Assembly (NCBI GenBank): GCA_019279435.1
Contig: JAAALK010000079.1
Span: forward strand, 104,327,198-104,391,197
DNA from: Zizania palustris
Lineage: Eukaryota > Streptophyta > Magnoliopsida > Poales > Poaceae
Reading direction: 5' to 3'
DNA length: 64,000 nt
The notes below the pieces were generated by a model. That model was not told the DNA's origin, made no database searches, and saw only the letters and a program-made list of their open reading frames with translations. The first letter of the stretch is position 1. Every line of letters starts with the position of its first letter. The position numbers and the translations under genes were made by a program. Below, piece after piece: positions 1 to 10,037 of this stretch.

Positions 1-313
1 TACCACATTCTACGGAGTCCAAGCTTCGGCTGGTAGACTTCCGTAAAAAGAGCCGAAGGTGGCCAAAATCTGCGGAGTCCAAGCTGCAGCTTGCAGACAT
101 CCGTAAAAAGAGCCGAAGGTGGCCAAATTCTGCGAAGTCCAAGCTCCGGCTGGTAGACTTCTGCAAAAAAGAGCCCAAGTTGGCCAAATTCTGCGAAGTC
201 CAAGCTCCGGCTGGTAGACTTCTGCAAAAATAGCCGAAGGTGGCTACAATTTCTGCGAAATCCAAGCTCCGGCTGGTAGATTTCTGCAAAAAAACAGCCG
301 AAGGTGGCTAAAG
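1..313. repeat. 60-61 bp tandem repeat, about five copies
   Basis: The motif TGCGGAGTCCAAGCT recurs with period 60-61 bp (copies begin near 1, 61, 121, 182 and 242). Each unit ends in a variant of AAAAAGAGCCGAAGGTGGCC. Copies differ by scattered substitutions and 1-bp indels. The array starts at or before the window edge. It occupies the region after pol, as the related array of copy C does. Tandem arrays in the 3' untranslated region are a known trait of Tat/Ogre elements. Confidence 0.9.
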
Positions 314-679
314 CAAAACAGCATTTAAGCCATGAGCTTCGAATGTTTGTTCATATAAGTCCAAAGTGACAAATTTCTTAAGACACTAAAGTGTCCTCGA
401 AGTTATCTTAATTGATTTCTTTCGTAAAGCAAACAAAGGTACCAAGTTACCATTCTTCTGACTACAAAGGTCAAAGACATTTCATAAGATTTCAAAAGAT
501 CTTTAAAAATGACAGAGGGGCTCCGAACCCCCAAAAAATTGTACTCCGAAGTTTTTTCTTTGCGCATAACCATCTTTGAATGCAGTTCGAAGTTGCTTAT
601 ACCCAAAGAGGGGCTAGTAAATATGGAGACAATTTTAAATCGGCATTCATTATTGAAACAAATGTGTTTACAGATTACA
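314..679. other. Spacer between tandem repeats and the 3' end of the antisense gene
   Basis: AT-rich sequence with no supported gene. It is recognisably shared with copy C (about 14170-14510), including the stretches around CCATGAGCTTCGAATG and GAGGGGCTCCGA. The short open frames here are not conserved as proteins. It probably holds the 3' untranslated sequence of the antisense gene. Confidence 0.7.
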
Positions 680-3600
680 TTATGAAAAATTGGTATCTAT
701 ACCAAGAAGGAATCGGAGACCTCTTCGGTCCCGAGAGCTAGGGGTGGAACGACTAGTTCCAACATCGGAAGTTCTAAGAACTTTGCGTTTAACTCTCTTT
801 CTCCCCTTCGAAGCTCTAAAATCCTTCTGTTCTTGTTGAAGCTCGGCCCAAGTTCGAAGCCGCTCAGGACTTCTCTCCCAGCTTCTAAGACCTTCAGATC
901 TTTTATTTTGGGCTTCACCTTCGTCTTCGGACCAGTTAGTGTCTTCAGAAGACGAGGTGTTTGCGTCGATTTCTTTATCTTCCTCTTTAATATAAGACAA
1001 TACGTCTTTGATTACTTCGGGCGCAATAACGCCGGAGTCATCTCGAGGGATAAGAAATCGAGGACGCTTATAACTCTTTAGAAGTTCGAAGGTGTTCCAC
1101 AGTGAGCGAAGTTCGCTGTTAAGCTCTAACACTTCGATATCTTCGATAAGAGGCAAAGCCTAAAAATATGACAAACAAGATTTTCATTGATAAATGTTTA
1201 CAAGCACAAAGCTTTACACGGTTAAAAATCCTAAAACATTCCTAAACCTGTGGGTTTGAAGGAGGTTGGCTGCTCGAAGCTTGGCTCCGAACATGCTTCT
1301 GGCGTTGGCCTTCATCAATCCAAGCCTTGATCGCAGATCGACCTTCGGCTCTCCACGAAGTTTGGAAGGCCCGCCAAGCAGCAGCTACACCTTCGGAAGG
1401 TTTGAGAAGTCGGTCGTCGTCGAAGGTGATTGGACCTCTTCCTGCGTCCGGAGTTATTGATCGGCCCAAATCCTCGTAATAGCGAAGTAGACCAACAGCA
1501 GACACATGTCCGGAGAGTTCTCCATATCTAATGCCCGTCGTCTTCATCTGCTTCGCCACCCCTTGGATCCTTTTCAACCGGCGCAGAAGGCTGATGTTAT
1601 CATCAGAAGGGAGAATTCCAGTAGTACCGAAGTACTCCAGGACTTCTAACAACTGATTCATAACCTCCGCAGCCACCTTCTCAGACTTCAACTTATCTTC
1701 GTTCAGCGCATCCTTCGCCGAAGTAACTTCGTCCAAAACCCCAGAAAGCCTAGCATTCTCAGTGGTCAAAGTATTTTTCTGTGTCAACAATTGGCTAGCT
1801 TCCTCTTCAAGCCGGACGAGCCTAGACCCTGCAGTAGCATGCTCCGTCCGTAGTTTGTCAACTTCTGCTCGAAGCACAATCCTTTCCGCTTCGAGCTCTT
1901 TCTTTACAACCTCCAAGCTTTGCCTGGCCCTTCGCTCTGTTAATATTATATTGTCCATTTGAGTCACTCGACTTTCAGAGATGTTAAAATTCCTTCGAAG
2001 AGTGCTATTTTCTTCCCGAAGCCGAGCGATTTCTTCGTCATTGCATAGACTTGCAGCTCGGGCCAAGACAGTTTGCTGCCAAAGTAAAAATCAAAGTAAA
2101 TATTCATTCGAAGATAAATTCTATATTAATTTGCAGTTGTTTCATACCTGATAAGCTGTACGTTCAATAATGGCATTAAGCTCCGTCCTGTCAGCCTTGC
2201 GCAGGATGGCCACTAATTCGGTCTCCCCTATCTCACGACTAGCTCGATCCAAAGGTTCGAGCAAAGTCCGAAGACCAGTTGTTTGCCCTAAGAAAGGAGC
2301 CAGCAAGGGGAGCATGCTTATTGCCTCTTGGTCATCTTCGTTCAATGAAGGACCGGAGCTTTGGCCTGCGGACTTCGGAGCCACTGGAGTTCGAACCTCC
2401 CTGGAAGATTGGCTCTCGTCTGTTGAATCAGACGGAGTTGATTCGGAGCTTATAGCAGGCAGGGGCTCTATTTGTCTTTTGCCTCTTCCAGGCCCCTTTT
2501 GAGTAACTCTTGGGGCTGGCTCCGAAGTCGTCGAAGGTTCAGGAATTATTTCCTCCTGGCGGACTTCTTCCATAGAAGTGGGTTCTGCAAAACAATCAAA
2601 AGTATTATACATAGTATAAAAATTCAAATAAATACAAAAGTTCTTCGAATTCTACCTTCGGCAGTCCGTGGAGGAGTTGTTGTCGGACTAATTGGTGGAT
2701 CGAAAGCTAATTCTTCATCTGAATCAGCCGTTGAATCATGGACTGCAGGAGCATCGTCCTGGGTAGTCCTCGCTGCTTCTTCGGGAATCAAAGCCATAGT
2801 GACTTCGACCCCACTTTCATCCACAGGAACTTCGTCCTGAGCTACATCTTCTTGAACTACCGAAGTCCTTGGTTGATCAACATTTTCTCCGGACTCCGGT
2901 ACGTTCACAGGCACTCCGGTTTGTGCGGCCCTTTGAGTTTCATTCTCTTCCATTAGGCGCACAAGTAACCTTTCCACTTCTTCTTGGGAATCGGAGACCG
3001 AAGCTCTGGAGCTCGAAGGTATAGGATCTAAAGGTGCGAGGTTCTTCGGCTTCCGAGCCACCCTCTTCACCGGAGTTTTTGCTGAACTTGAAGTTCCAGC
3101 TTCGGCTTTTCTTTTTTGAAGCCTTTTCTCCAAAGGTGCCCAATCCATCAGAGGGGGAGGAGTGAGTTTCAGCATTCCCCATACTCTGTTAAATCGCTCC
3201 CAACTTCCGACTAATTTGATTCGCCATTCTTTTTCTGACGGAGTTGGAGCACCCAGAATCTTCTCCGAAGCCCTTACAATTTGCTCTGAAGTAATAGGGG
3301 CTGAAGAAGCTAAAAAATAATTCAAGTTAATCTTTCTTCGAAGTAAATATGTACTATGCATGTTGGTTTCGAAGTTACCTGTAGGACTTGAAGTCAAGTT
3401 AATTCTACGAAGACCACCTTCGGAATCATCTTCGAAGATAATAGGCCAGTTAGCCATCAACGGAGGAATTTGAAGACCGATGAACTCTTCGGCCAAATCC
3501 CGCATACTGAGTCTTCGGCTAACTTTCTCAAGCAAGTTCAGACGGGCTTCGAATTGACCTTCGTCAGGACGCACCAAAGCTTCTTTTCGGAACTGGATTT

Positions 3601-4324
3601 CTTTAAGAGGTCCGGCCAGAGGATTGCTTGCCCCGACTTCGGCATAGAACCATTTCAGCACCCAATCAGTATACCATCTAGCATTGATGGCCTTAGCAGG
3701 GAATCGCAGAGCGTATTCATCTCGAAGCCTGAAATTGATGCTTCCGAAGGCAACCACTATTTTTTCACCTCCGGAGCCTACGAAGGTCTTCGGCTGACAA
3801 GTTGCTCTATGCAATGCTGCGAAGATTTCAGCCCTCCCCTCACAACCTTCGGCTCTTAGAGCCCACTCGAAGATAGCTAATCTAGCTACAGCATTCGGAG
3901 ACAGCTGGGGGAGGGTTACATGAAACAAGTCAAGGACTTCAGCCAAGAAATCTACAGCAGGGAGGCCCAAGCCTGCTTCGAAAAAAGCTTCGAACACTAC
4001 GACTTCTCCGGGTCTTGGTGATGGGATTGCTTCTTTCCCTGGTTTTCGAATCATAACTCCTGCACCTATATTTCCTCCTGCTGCCATTGCCAGGGACTCT
4101 CTTTTGCAGGTTGAATGTCCTAATTCAAAGGATTGGTCCAGATATTTGGTCGATGGAGGGCACAGACCTTGATCATCGGCGATTTGGGGATTTTTTCGCT
4201 TTGCCGCCATGGAAGTTGTCGCCTGCATCGAAGGCGTCGCCGCCACTGTTGCCGCTGCCGCTGCCGCAGCCGCTTGTTGACGAGCCAAGGTTGAAGGAGG
4301 TGCAGAGCCTTTGGTCTTCGCCAT
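680..4324 (-). CDS. Antisense five-exon gene of copy A, intact: Transposase_28-like / coiled-coil protein
   Basis: Exons on the minus strand are 4324-3379, 3309-2656, 2584-2148, 2075-1248 and 1159-680. All introns begin GT and end AG (69, 71, 72 and 88 bp), and the joined exons total 3,345 nt, giving an open 1,114-residue frame. The ATG at 4324 is conserved in copies B, C and G. Residues about 13-35 are alanine-rich. Residues about 105-225, with PRPGEVVVFEAFFEAG and LSPNAVARLAIFEWAL, resemble PF04195 (Transposase_28, 'putative gypsy type transposon'). Basic stretches KRLQKRK and KRVARKPK (about 377-404) and GRKRVKRK near the C terminus look like nuclear localisation signals. Exon 4 is a long heptad-rich coiled coil (about 690-830). 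Exon 5 is acidic, then basic. The biochemical role is unknown; a nuclear protein is inferred by analogy with maize Grande gene23. Intron 1 is a multiple of three without stops, so its retention would also be translatable. Confidence 0.8.
1160..1247 (-). other. Intron 4 of antisense gene (copy A)
   Basis: Donor CCACAG|GTTTAGG, acceptor ATTTTTAG|GCTTTGCC, 88 bp, phase 0. The equivalent in copy C is 14991-15077 (87 bp). The last exon has no ATG at its start, which supports its being an internal continuation rather than a separate gene. Confidence 0.7.
2076..2147 (-). other. Intron 3 of antisense gene (copy A)
   Basis: Donor TATCAG|GTATGA, acceptor TTTGGCAG|CAAACTG, 72 bp. Copies C (15906-15978) and G (49581-49653) have the same junctions with 73 bp. 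Reading through it meets an immediate in-frame TGA. Confidence 0.75.
2585..2655 (-). other. Intron 2 of antisense gene (copy A)
   Basis: Donor GAAG|GTAGAA, acceptor TTTTGCAG|AACCC, 71 bp. Corresponding introns are 16366-16439 in C and 49072-49144 in G. Splicing joins the Transposase_28-bearing part to the acidic linker in phase 1. The unspliced frame stops inside this intron, so splicing is needed to reach the coiled coil. Confidence 0.75.
3310..3378 (-). other. Intron 1 of antisense gene (copy A)
   Basis: The donor reads ACAG|GTAACTTCG and the acceptor TTTTTTAG|CTTCTTC on the minus strand. It is 69 bp, identical in length to the introns at 17091-17159 (copy C) and 48358-48426 (copy G), and one base shorter than 6126-6195 (copy B). 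Intron sequence is more divergent than the flanking exons, as expected for a spliced intron. Confidence 0.75.
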
Positions 4325-4799
4325 CGCAATCGCTGAATCGATCTGAGAGAGTGGGGACTAGGACTCAAGAACTCGAAAGCTAGGGCTCAAGAACTCAAGA
4401 ACTCAAAAGGCTTTTGACTGGGAGCAAGCAGTGAAAAGGTAATCAAGTAAGTTCTGGAGTTCTTTATTTATAGTCTAACTTTCCGTTTGTTACCGTTTGA
4501 GCTCTGCCCCTTCGCATTCCCGCCTGTTATTTTCCTCCGAAAATAACGCTTCGTATAACTCCGTTAGAAACAGAAACTAACGGCTATATTTTCTAAGTCT
4601 AAAAGACTTTCGAACTTCTTGAATCAGTTCTAAGATAGTTCGAAAAGTAATTACTTTATGACTGATTCGAAGTTCATATCTTCACGTATTTCGAAGATAA
4701 AACAAAAATCAATAACCCCTATGATTGGTTATCTTTTCTTTCCGTATACTGCTCTCCTAACGTTACAGGTCGAACGGAGAAGCGTATTCGAGGGGCTAC
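4325..4799. other. Antisense promoter region and polypurine tract before the 3' LTR
   Basis: This is the 5' flank of the antisense gene, running up to the 3' LTR. The last bases, GTATTCGAGGGGCTAC, are shared by all GYP1 copies immediately before TGTTGGGGG and contain the likely polypurine primer. No other gene is seen. Confidence 0.6.
4465..4472 (-). promoter_or_regulatory. TATA box of the antisense gene (copy A)
   Basis: Minus-strand TATAAATA lies about 140 bp upstream of the antisense ATG. The same box with ATG spacing of about 100 bp is present in copies B (7237-7244), C (18215-18222) and G (47293-47300). It is separate from the LTR TATA box, which points the other way. Confidence 0.65.
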
Positions 4800-5294
4800 T
4801 GTTGGGGGAAAATATCTCATCTTCAGGGTTATTGCCAAAGCAGCATGAAGACAGCCGACCAGTTCGAAGATTGTCCGAAGTCCATCTTCGAAGGTGTATG
4901 GAACCTGGTTCGAAGCCCGAAGGCAGGCATTGGTTCGAAGTATGTCTTCGAACCAAAGTCCTTCAGGATCTTTTCTGCCAGCTAAGATGGAAGACTTATC
5001 TTCTATCCTATTAGATTAGTCTTTTACCATTTTAGCCCTATTAAGGAAACCGAATAGTTTCCTTAATGTCGGTTGTAATAGAGGGGTAAATAGGTCTTTT
5101 CCTTAATGTTTAGGCCTATAAATACCCCCCATTTTACCCTGTAATGAGGACCGATTACAAGTGAATCAATACACACTTTCGAACTATTCTAAGTTATTAT
5201 CCTTTCGGAGGCTTAGAACAGTTTGCTTCGCAAACACTTCGTTTGTTAGTTTCTTTTCTACAGAAACCTGTTAGCGTAATCTTTTACACCAACA
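4800..5294 (+). repeat. 3' LTR of copy A (GYP1)
   Basis: 495 bp, starting TGTTGGGGGAAAATA and ending TTTTACACCAACA, with the usual TG...CA ends. It contains CCTATAAATACCCC (TATA box at 5117-5124). It is homologous over its whole length to LTRs at 7775-8268 and 18550-19043. Confidence 0.9.
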
Positions 5295-7141
5295 TGCAGC
5301 CTCTGGAACCGACCCCGGAGATGTCGAGGTCCCAGGAGCAGTCTTCATGGGAGGAGTCGTCTCCATGGGTACAGACCCTAACAAAATAAAGGTATTATAT
5401 ATTGCATAATTTTGCAAGGTGAATAAAAAGGCGGTTCAAGTGAATTTTACCTACGAAGTCCTGTCGGTGGATGAATACGGGGCTACTCGGAGGGTCAAAG
5501 GCCACTTCGAAGTCATCATCAGACTCAGGGCCTGGAATCGAAGGGTTGATTGTTGGTGCTCCCTTGGAGCAATAGCTACCACTTCGTACGGAATCGAGGC
5601 TCGTTCAGCTGTAACTTCGACTCCGCCATCAGTAACAGGGGCTTCTTGATGCGGCAAGTCAGGCTGGACGCTTGAGGTCCCGGCCTGTTCGAAGCTACCT
5701 GGAATAGCTGGCACGCTTGCTGCGTCGCTAGTGTCTACAACAACATTTGTTTGTGCTTCATCTTTGGTAATTAGGTTCACGAGGAATCATTGCATTTATC
5801 TCACTCCGTCATCTTTAGATGAATCGGAGGGCGAAGCCACAGGCCTTGAAGAAGCCACATTCTTTGGCTTTCGGGCTAACTTCTTCATGTGAGTCTTGGC
5901 CGGAGCTGAAGTCCCAGCATCCGCTTTCCTCTTCTTTGGGCCTTGTTCAGAAGGCACCCTGTCCGGAAGAGGGGGGCACAACTTTGAGTACGCCCCATAC
6001 TCGGTTGAGTCGCTCCCAACTACCCACCAGCTTTATTCTCCACTCCTTTTCAGCCAGAGTTGGAGCTCCAAGGATCTTCTCTGAAGCTCGAACAACTTGC
6101 TCCGAAGTCATAGGGGCTTGAGAAGCTGAAAGATGAGTTTGCATTTGTTATTTCATCAAATAATCGTATATAAAACATGTAGTTTTCAAAGCTACCTGCA
6201 GGGCTCGAGTTCGAAGAATTTTTTCAGAGTCCACCCTCCGAATCTTCTTCGAAGGTGATAGGCCAGTTGGCCATCAGAGGTGGAATTTGGAGCTCGATGA
6301 ACTCCTCCGCTAAGTCTCGTATGCTCATGCGGTGACTAATTCTTTGAAGCAGGCTAAGGCGAGCTTCGAGCTGGCCGGGGTCAGGGTGAACATGGGCTTC
6401 CCTCCGGAAGTATATGTCTTGCAGAGGTCCAGCCAGACGGCTGCCTACTCCAACTTCGGCATAGAACCACTGGAGAATCCAATCTGTGTACCATCTGGCG
6501 TTGATAGCCTTTGCTGGGAATCACAGTTAGAATTCATCCCGAAGTATGAAGTTGTTGCTGCTGAAGGCTACTACAATTTTCTTCCCCCTGGAGCCTTGGT
6601 AAGTTTTTGGCTGGCAAGATGCCCCGTGCAGTGCTGCAAAAAAATCCGCTCTTCCTTCGCATCCTTCAGCCCATAGCGCCCATTCGAAGATAGCCAGGCG
6701 CGCTATTGCATTTGGAGACAATTGAGGGAGGGTGACATGGAATAGATCTAATACCTCCGATAGGAAGTCCACCGCTGGGAGTCCTAACCCAGCTTCGAAA
6801 AAGGCTTCGATGACCACAACTTCTCCAGGCCACGCCGAAGGGATGTCTTCCTTTCTAGGTTTCCGAACATTGATCTCTGAGCTAATTTTTCCCTCGACCA
6901 CCACTGTGATCGTCTTCCTCTTGCAGGTGGAGGGCCCCAGTTTGTAAGACTGGTCCGGATACTTCGAAGAAGCCGGGAGGAGATCGTGAGGACTAATCTG
7001 TTGGGGATTCCCCGCCGAAGCCGCCGCTGCCGCTGCCGGTGCCGCCGCTGCCACCGCTGCTGCCGATGCTGCTGCATCCATCACCTGTTGCTGGGCTAGG
7101 GCCGAAGTCGCCCCAGTAGCCTTTAAGCTTGTTTTCTCCAT
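5295..7141 (-). pseudogene. Antisense Transposase_28-like gene of copy B, truncated and broken
   Basis: Start ATG at 7141, alanine-rich N terminus, then the same PGEVVVIEAFFEAG-type domain as copies A and C. The frame stops at 6527-6529 after RDEF. Intron 1 (6126-6195) and intron 2 (5378-5450) keep GT and AG ends. Exon 3 is cut at 5295 by element A, so the coiled-coil part is missing here; it may lie left of the window. Non-functional as it stands. Confidence 0.8.
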
Positions 7142-7236
7142 TGATTCGAACCGAATGCTTAAGGCTAGAGTTTGGAGGCTAAAGATTGATTGCGCACAGA
7201 CGGTGACAAAGGTGTTAGAGAAGTATCTAGGTCCTC

Positions 7237-7244
7237 TATTTATA
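7237..7244 (-). promoter_or_regulatory. TATA box of the antisense gene (copy B)
   Basis: TATAAATA on the minus strand, 96 bp upstream of the ATG at 7141, in the context CTATAAATAGAGGA that is also found in copies C and G. Confidence 0.6.
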
Positions 7245-7490
7245 GCCTAGGTTCACAATTTTTGACCGTTCACATTTGCCGTTTCACATTCTCGACCGTT
7301 ACTATTTGCGAAGTTAACGCACCGCGTAGCTTCTTCTAAAAGGAAAAGGCTAACAACTATTTATTCTAAGTCTAAAAAAGGCTTTCTGACTTTTCAAGTT
7401 GATTCTAGGGTTGTTCGAATGTAACTCCCTTAGAAAACAATTCGAAGTTGTGAATCTTCATATATTTCGAAGGTTGATTAAATCTGTTAA

Positions 7491-7636
7491 GGGAAATTTT
7501 GAAACATGCCATTACAATTTTCTGTAATTTGAAAAATGCCACTGTTAGCGACTGTGGTAGGTCCCATATGTCAGTGACACACCGATGGCATATTGAAAAA
7601 CTGTAGAAATTATAATGGCATAGAAAAATTTGGCCC
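7491..7636. mobile_element. 146-bp Mutator-like MITE
   Basis: This block is absent from the same place in copies A, C and G. It is flanked by a perfect 9-bp direct repeat ATCTGTTAA (7482-7490 and 7637-7645). Its ends form an imperfect inverted repeat of about 30 bp: GGGAAATTTTGAAACATGCC on the left, against GGGCCAAATTTTTCTATGCC read inward from the right. A 9-bp duplication with G-rich long inverted ends fits a Mutator-derived MITE. It has no coding capacity. Confidence 0.8.
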
Positions 7637-7727
7637 ATCTGTTAACCCCTACGCATGATTATTTTTCTTGCATATACTGCTCTCCTAACTTTACAGATCT
7701 AGCGGAGAAGCGTATTCGAGGGGCTAC

Positions 7728-7774
7728 TGTTGGGGGAAAATACTTTATCCTCAGGGTCACTACTGTAACAAGAC
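7728..7774 (+). repeat. LTR of copy B, left piece
   Basis: Starts TGTTGGGGGAAAATAC directly after the conserved GAGGGGCTAC and runs 47 bp to the insertion site of element C. It continues at 19049. Removing C and one AAGAC gives an LTR of about 497 bp. Confidence 0.85.
7770..7774. repeat. Target-site duplication AAGAC, left of element C
   Basis: The 5 bp directly before the 5' LTR of C match 19044-19048 directly after its 3' LTR. Five bases is the usual size for gypsy integrases. Confidence 0.9.
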
Positions 7775-8268
7775 TGTTGGGGGAAAATATTCCCTCTTCA
7801 AGATTATCGCAGTAACAAGACAAAGACAAGAAATCAAGTCAAAGGATTCTGACGTATATTCTCATATGTACGTTGAAGGTAGTTCGAAGTATGAAGACGG
7901 ACTCTGGTTCGGAGTATATCTTCGAACGTGGACTCTTCCGAGAGCTTCTTTGCCAGCTAAGATGGAAGGCTTATCTTTTTTATCTTTAGATTAGTCTTTT
8001 ACCATTTTAGCCCTATTAAGGGTACCGAATAGTTTCCACTATGTCGGTTGTAATAGAGGGTTAAGAAGGTCTTTTCCTTAATGTTTGGGCCTATAAATAC
8101 CCCCGTTTTACCCTGTAATGGGGATGGAATACAAGTTATTCAATACACAGTTTCAAACTATTCTAAGTTATTATCCTTTCGGAAGCTTGGAATAGTTTCC
8201 TTCGCAAACACTTCGTTTGTTAGTTTCTAATCATCACAAACCTGTTAGCATAATCTTTTACGCCAACA
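7775..8268 (+). repeat. 5' LTR of copy C
   Basis: 494 bp, TGTTGGGGG...GCCAACA, with TATAAATA at 8092-8099 in the context GGGCCTATAAATACCCC. It would drive the sense transcript. Confidence 0.95.
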
Positions 8269-8270
8269 GT

Positions 8271-8288
8271 TGGCGCCGTCCATGGGGA
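8271..8288 (+). promoter_or_regulatory. Primer binding site of copy C
   Basis: TGGCGCCGTCCATGGGGA starts two bases after the LTR. The first nine bases and the GGGGA block are complementary to the 3' end expected of plant tRNA-Asp, with mismatches between them. The tRNA identity is inferred. Confidence 0.65.
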
Positions 8289-8330
8289 ACTTAGTCCAAG
8301 AAACTTCGTTCTCTACCAAGTTTCCAAACC

Positions 8331-10037
8331 ATGCCTCCTAAGCAGAGTTCAGCTGGTAATCCTACTCGGAGGTCTCCTCGGACCTTCGGAGCTAGATCCA
8401 CAGATACAGTCGAGGTCGGAGGACCTTCGACTTTTCCTCCACCTCAAACCCCGGAAGGGACGCCCCTTCCCCGAGTATACGGAGTTCCTCCGCCAACTCC
8501 ATCTATACTTCGGCCCGACGGAGTCCCTCTTCCACCCCAAGTTCCACTTCAAACCGATCCCTACAGTTCTCGAGACCCAGAAGATCCTTCTGGAGGAGAT
8601 GAAGACAGACTTGGCGATATGGCCACTCAGATGGCCAGTCTCCAAGCCGAAGTAGCGAGATGGCGGATAGAAGCTGCAAATAGGCTTCTCTCTCAAGCCA
8701 TCCTGGTTATTCCTGAAGTGCCTGAAGACGATGAACCTATCTATCCTGAAGCCCCGGAGAACGCCTCTTTTGACACTGAGTCTCCGCTGCATCCCGAGCT
8801 ACAGAAAGTACGCTTCGACCCGAAGTTTAAGACTTCGAAGCTTTGCAACTATGCCGAAGATGAAGATCCTAGAGAATTTGTCTGATCTTATGCTTTGGCG
8901 ATTGAAGCCAGTGGAGGAGTGCGGGACACCATGGGAAAATGTTTCCCCCTCGCTCTTCAAGGAGTGGCTTTACGATGGTTCTGGTCTTTAAAACCAGGAT
9001 CAATCAGTTCATGGGGGCAATTGAAGAAAAAGTTCGTGAGTAATTTTCAGGGCACCTTCGTGCCTCCAATGTCAATGGGAAGTCTTTTCCAGGTGAAGCA
9101 GCTCCCTGGAGAAACCCTAAGACAATACTTCAAGCGCTTCGCTCATACGAAGTCGCAAATTCGAGGGTTAACTACATCTTCGGTAGTTGACGCAGCTCGA
9201 GAGGGAGTCATTCATCCAGGCCTACTTGATAAACTTCACCGGAAAAGCATATCTTCTGTTTCTCAGCTGATGTCCTATTTTGAAGAATATGCAAGGTCAG
9301 AAGAAGGCTGGCTTCGGAGAATTGCAGCTACTCCGTCCATACTGCAAGAAGTAAAATTGGAAGTGAAAACTTCGGCACAACCGCAGGGACCTGTCTTCGA
9401 AGCTAAGCATGATAGGAGAAGGGGGCAAAAGCATCCTCGTTCAGAAGTTCTGAACATTGCACCTCCGCAAAAGTTTGCCCAGAGAGCTCCACAACCTTCG
9501 GGAAGTAAAACCAGTAGTTGGAGGCCTCTAGGAAAATCAGCTGGAAAAGGCCAAACTTTCTTCTGCTACATTCATGGTGAGAACCGAAGTCACGCAACTG
9601 ATGCGTGCAAAGCTATACTTACTCTGAGAGGAGAGTATTTAGAGAGAACTTCGGGTCGAGGTACTACTGACCAAGTTCAAGCCAAAGTGCGTCCAGAGCC
9701 TGTCCAAGCTGTGGCGCGAATAGAGAACTTCGATCCAGCAAGACGCCCTCCGGTGGTCAATGTTATGCCACCTCCGAAGCAGGAAGAAGGGCAAGATCGA
9801 GGAAAAAGAGTAGTCCTCCCAATCTCCGGAGGAGGGACTCTCGGAAGCATGTCAAAGAGGCAGAGAAGAGAGTATGTCAGAGAAGTGGGGCATATAGGAA
9901 CTTCTTCATCTGCAGCTGCTCTGTCGGAATGGTCCTATGTACCAATATCTTTTTCTGCAGAGGATGCAGCTGGCATTAAATTTCCACATGCAGACCCACT
10001 TGTCATTACTGTCGACATTGCAGGAACTGAGGTTTGA
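8331..10037 (+). pseudogene. gag region of copy C gag-pol
   Basis: Starts at ATG 8331 (MPPKQSSAG) 63 bp after the LTR. A proline-rich N terminus is followed by the retrotransposon gag core around YALAIEASGGVRDTMGKCFP and FVSNFQGTFVPPM. A knuckle-like C-H-H-C run follows (FCYIHGENRSHATDACK, near 9562-9612). Two in-frame TGA codons break it: 8883-8885, where E has an arginine codon, and 10035-10037 just before the protease. Both fit CGA to TGA. Its role would be the structural capsid of the virus-like particle. No frameshift is seen. Confidence 0.9.

Larger units (their letters stand above)
1..5294 (+). mobile_element. GYP1 copy A: 3' part of a Tat-type Ty3/gypsy retrotransposon
   Basis: Only the region downstream of pol is inside the window: tandem repeats, an antisense five-exon gene and the 3' LTR. 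Assignment rests on near-identical layout to full-length copy C, which has gypsy-order pol. The 3' LTR ends in CA at 5294 and is followed directly by sequence from the middle of exon 3 of another antisense gene (copy B) rather than by a primer site. The simplest reading is that A inserted into B. The expected target duplication would be TGCAG (5295-5299), with its partner left of the window. The 5' LTR and gag-pol lie outside and cannot be judged. Confidence 0.85.

Noticed and set aside
833..1081. Plus-strand frames opposite the antisense gene (also 3470-3859, 5896-6084 and 17465-17830)
   Set aside because: They are mirror frames of the conserved antisense exons. The protein conservation between copies follows the minus-strand frame, not these.
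2624..4324. The antisense gene of copy A as three or four separate unspliced genes
   Set aside because: The downstream parts start without a conserved ATG (TTG at 2066 and 1156) directly after acceptor AGs. The GT-AG joins restore one frame, so one spliced gene is the better model.
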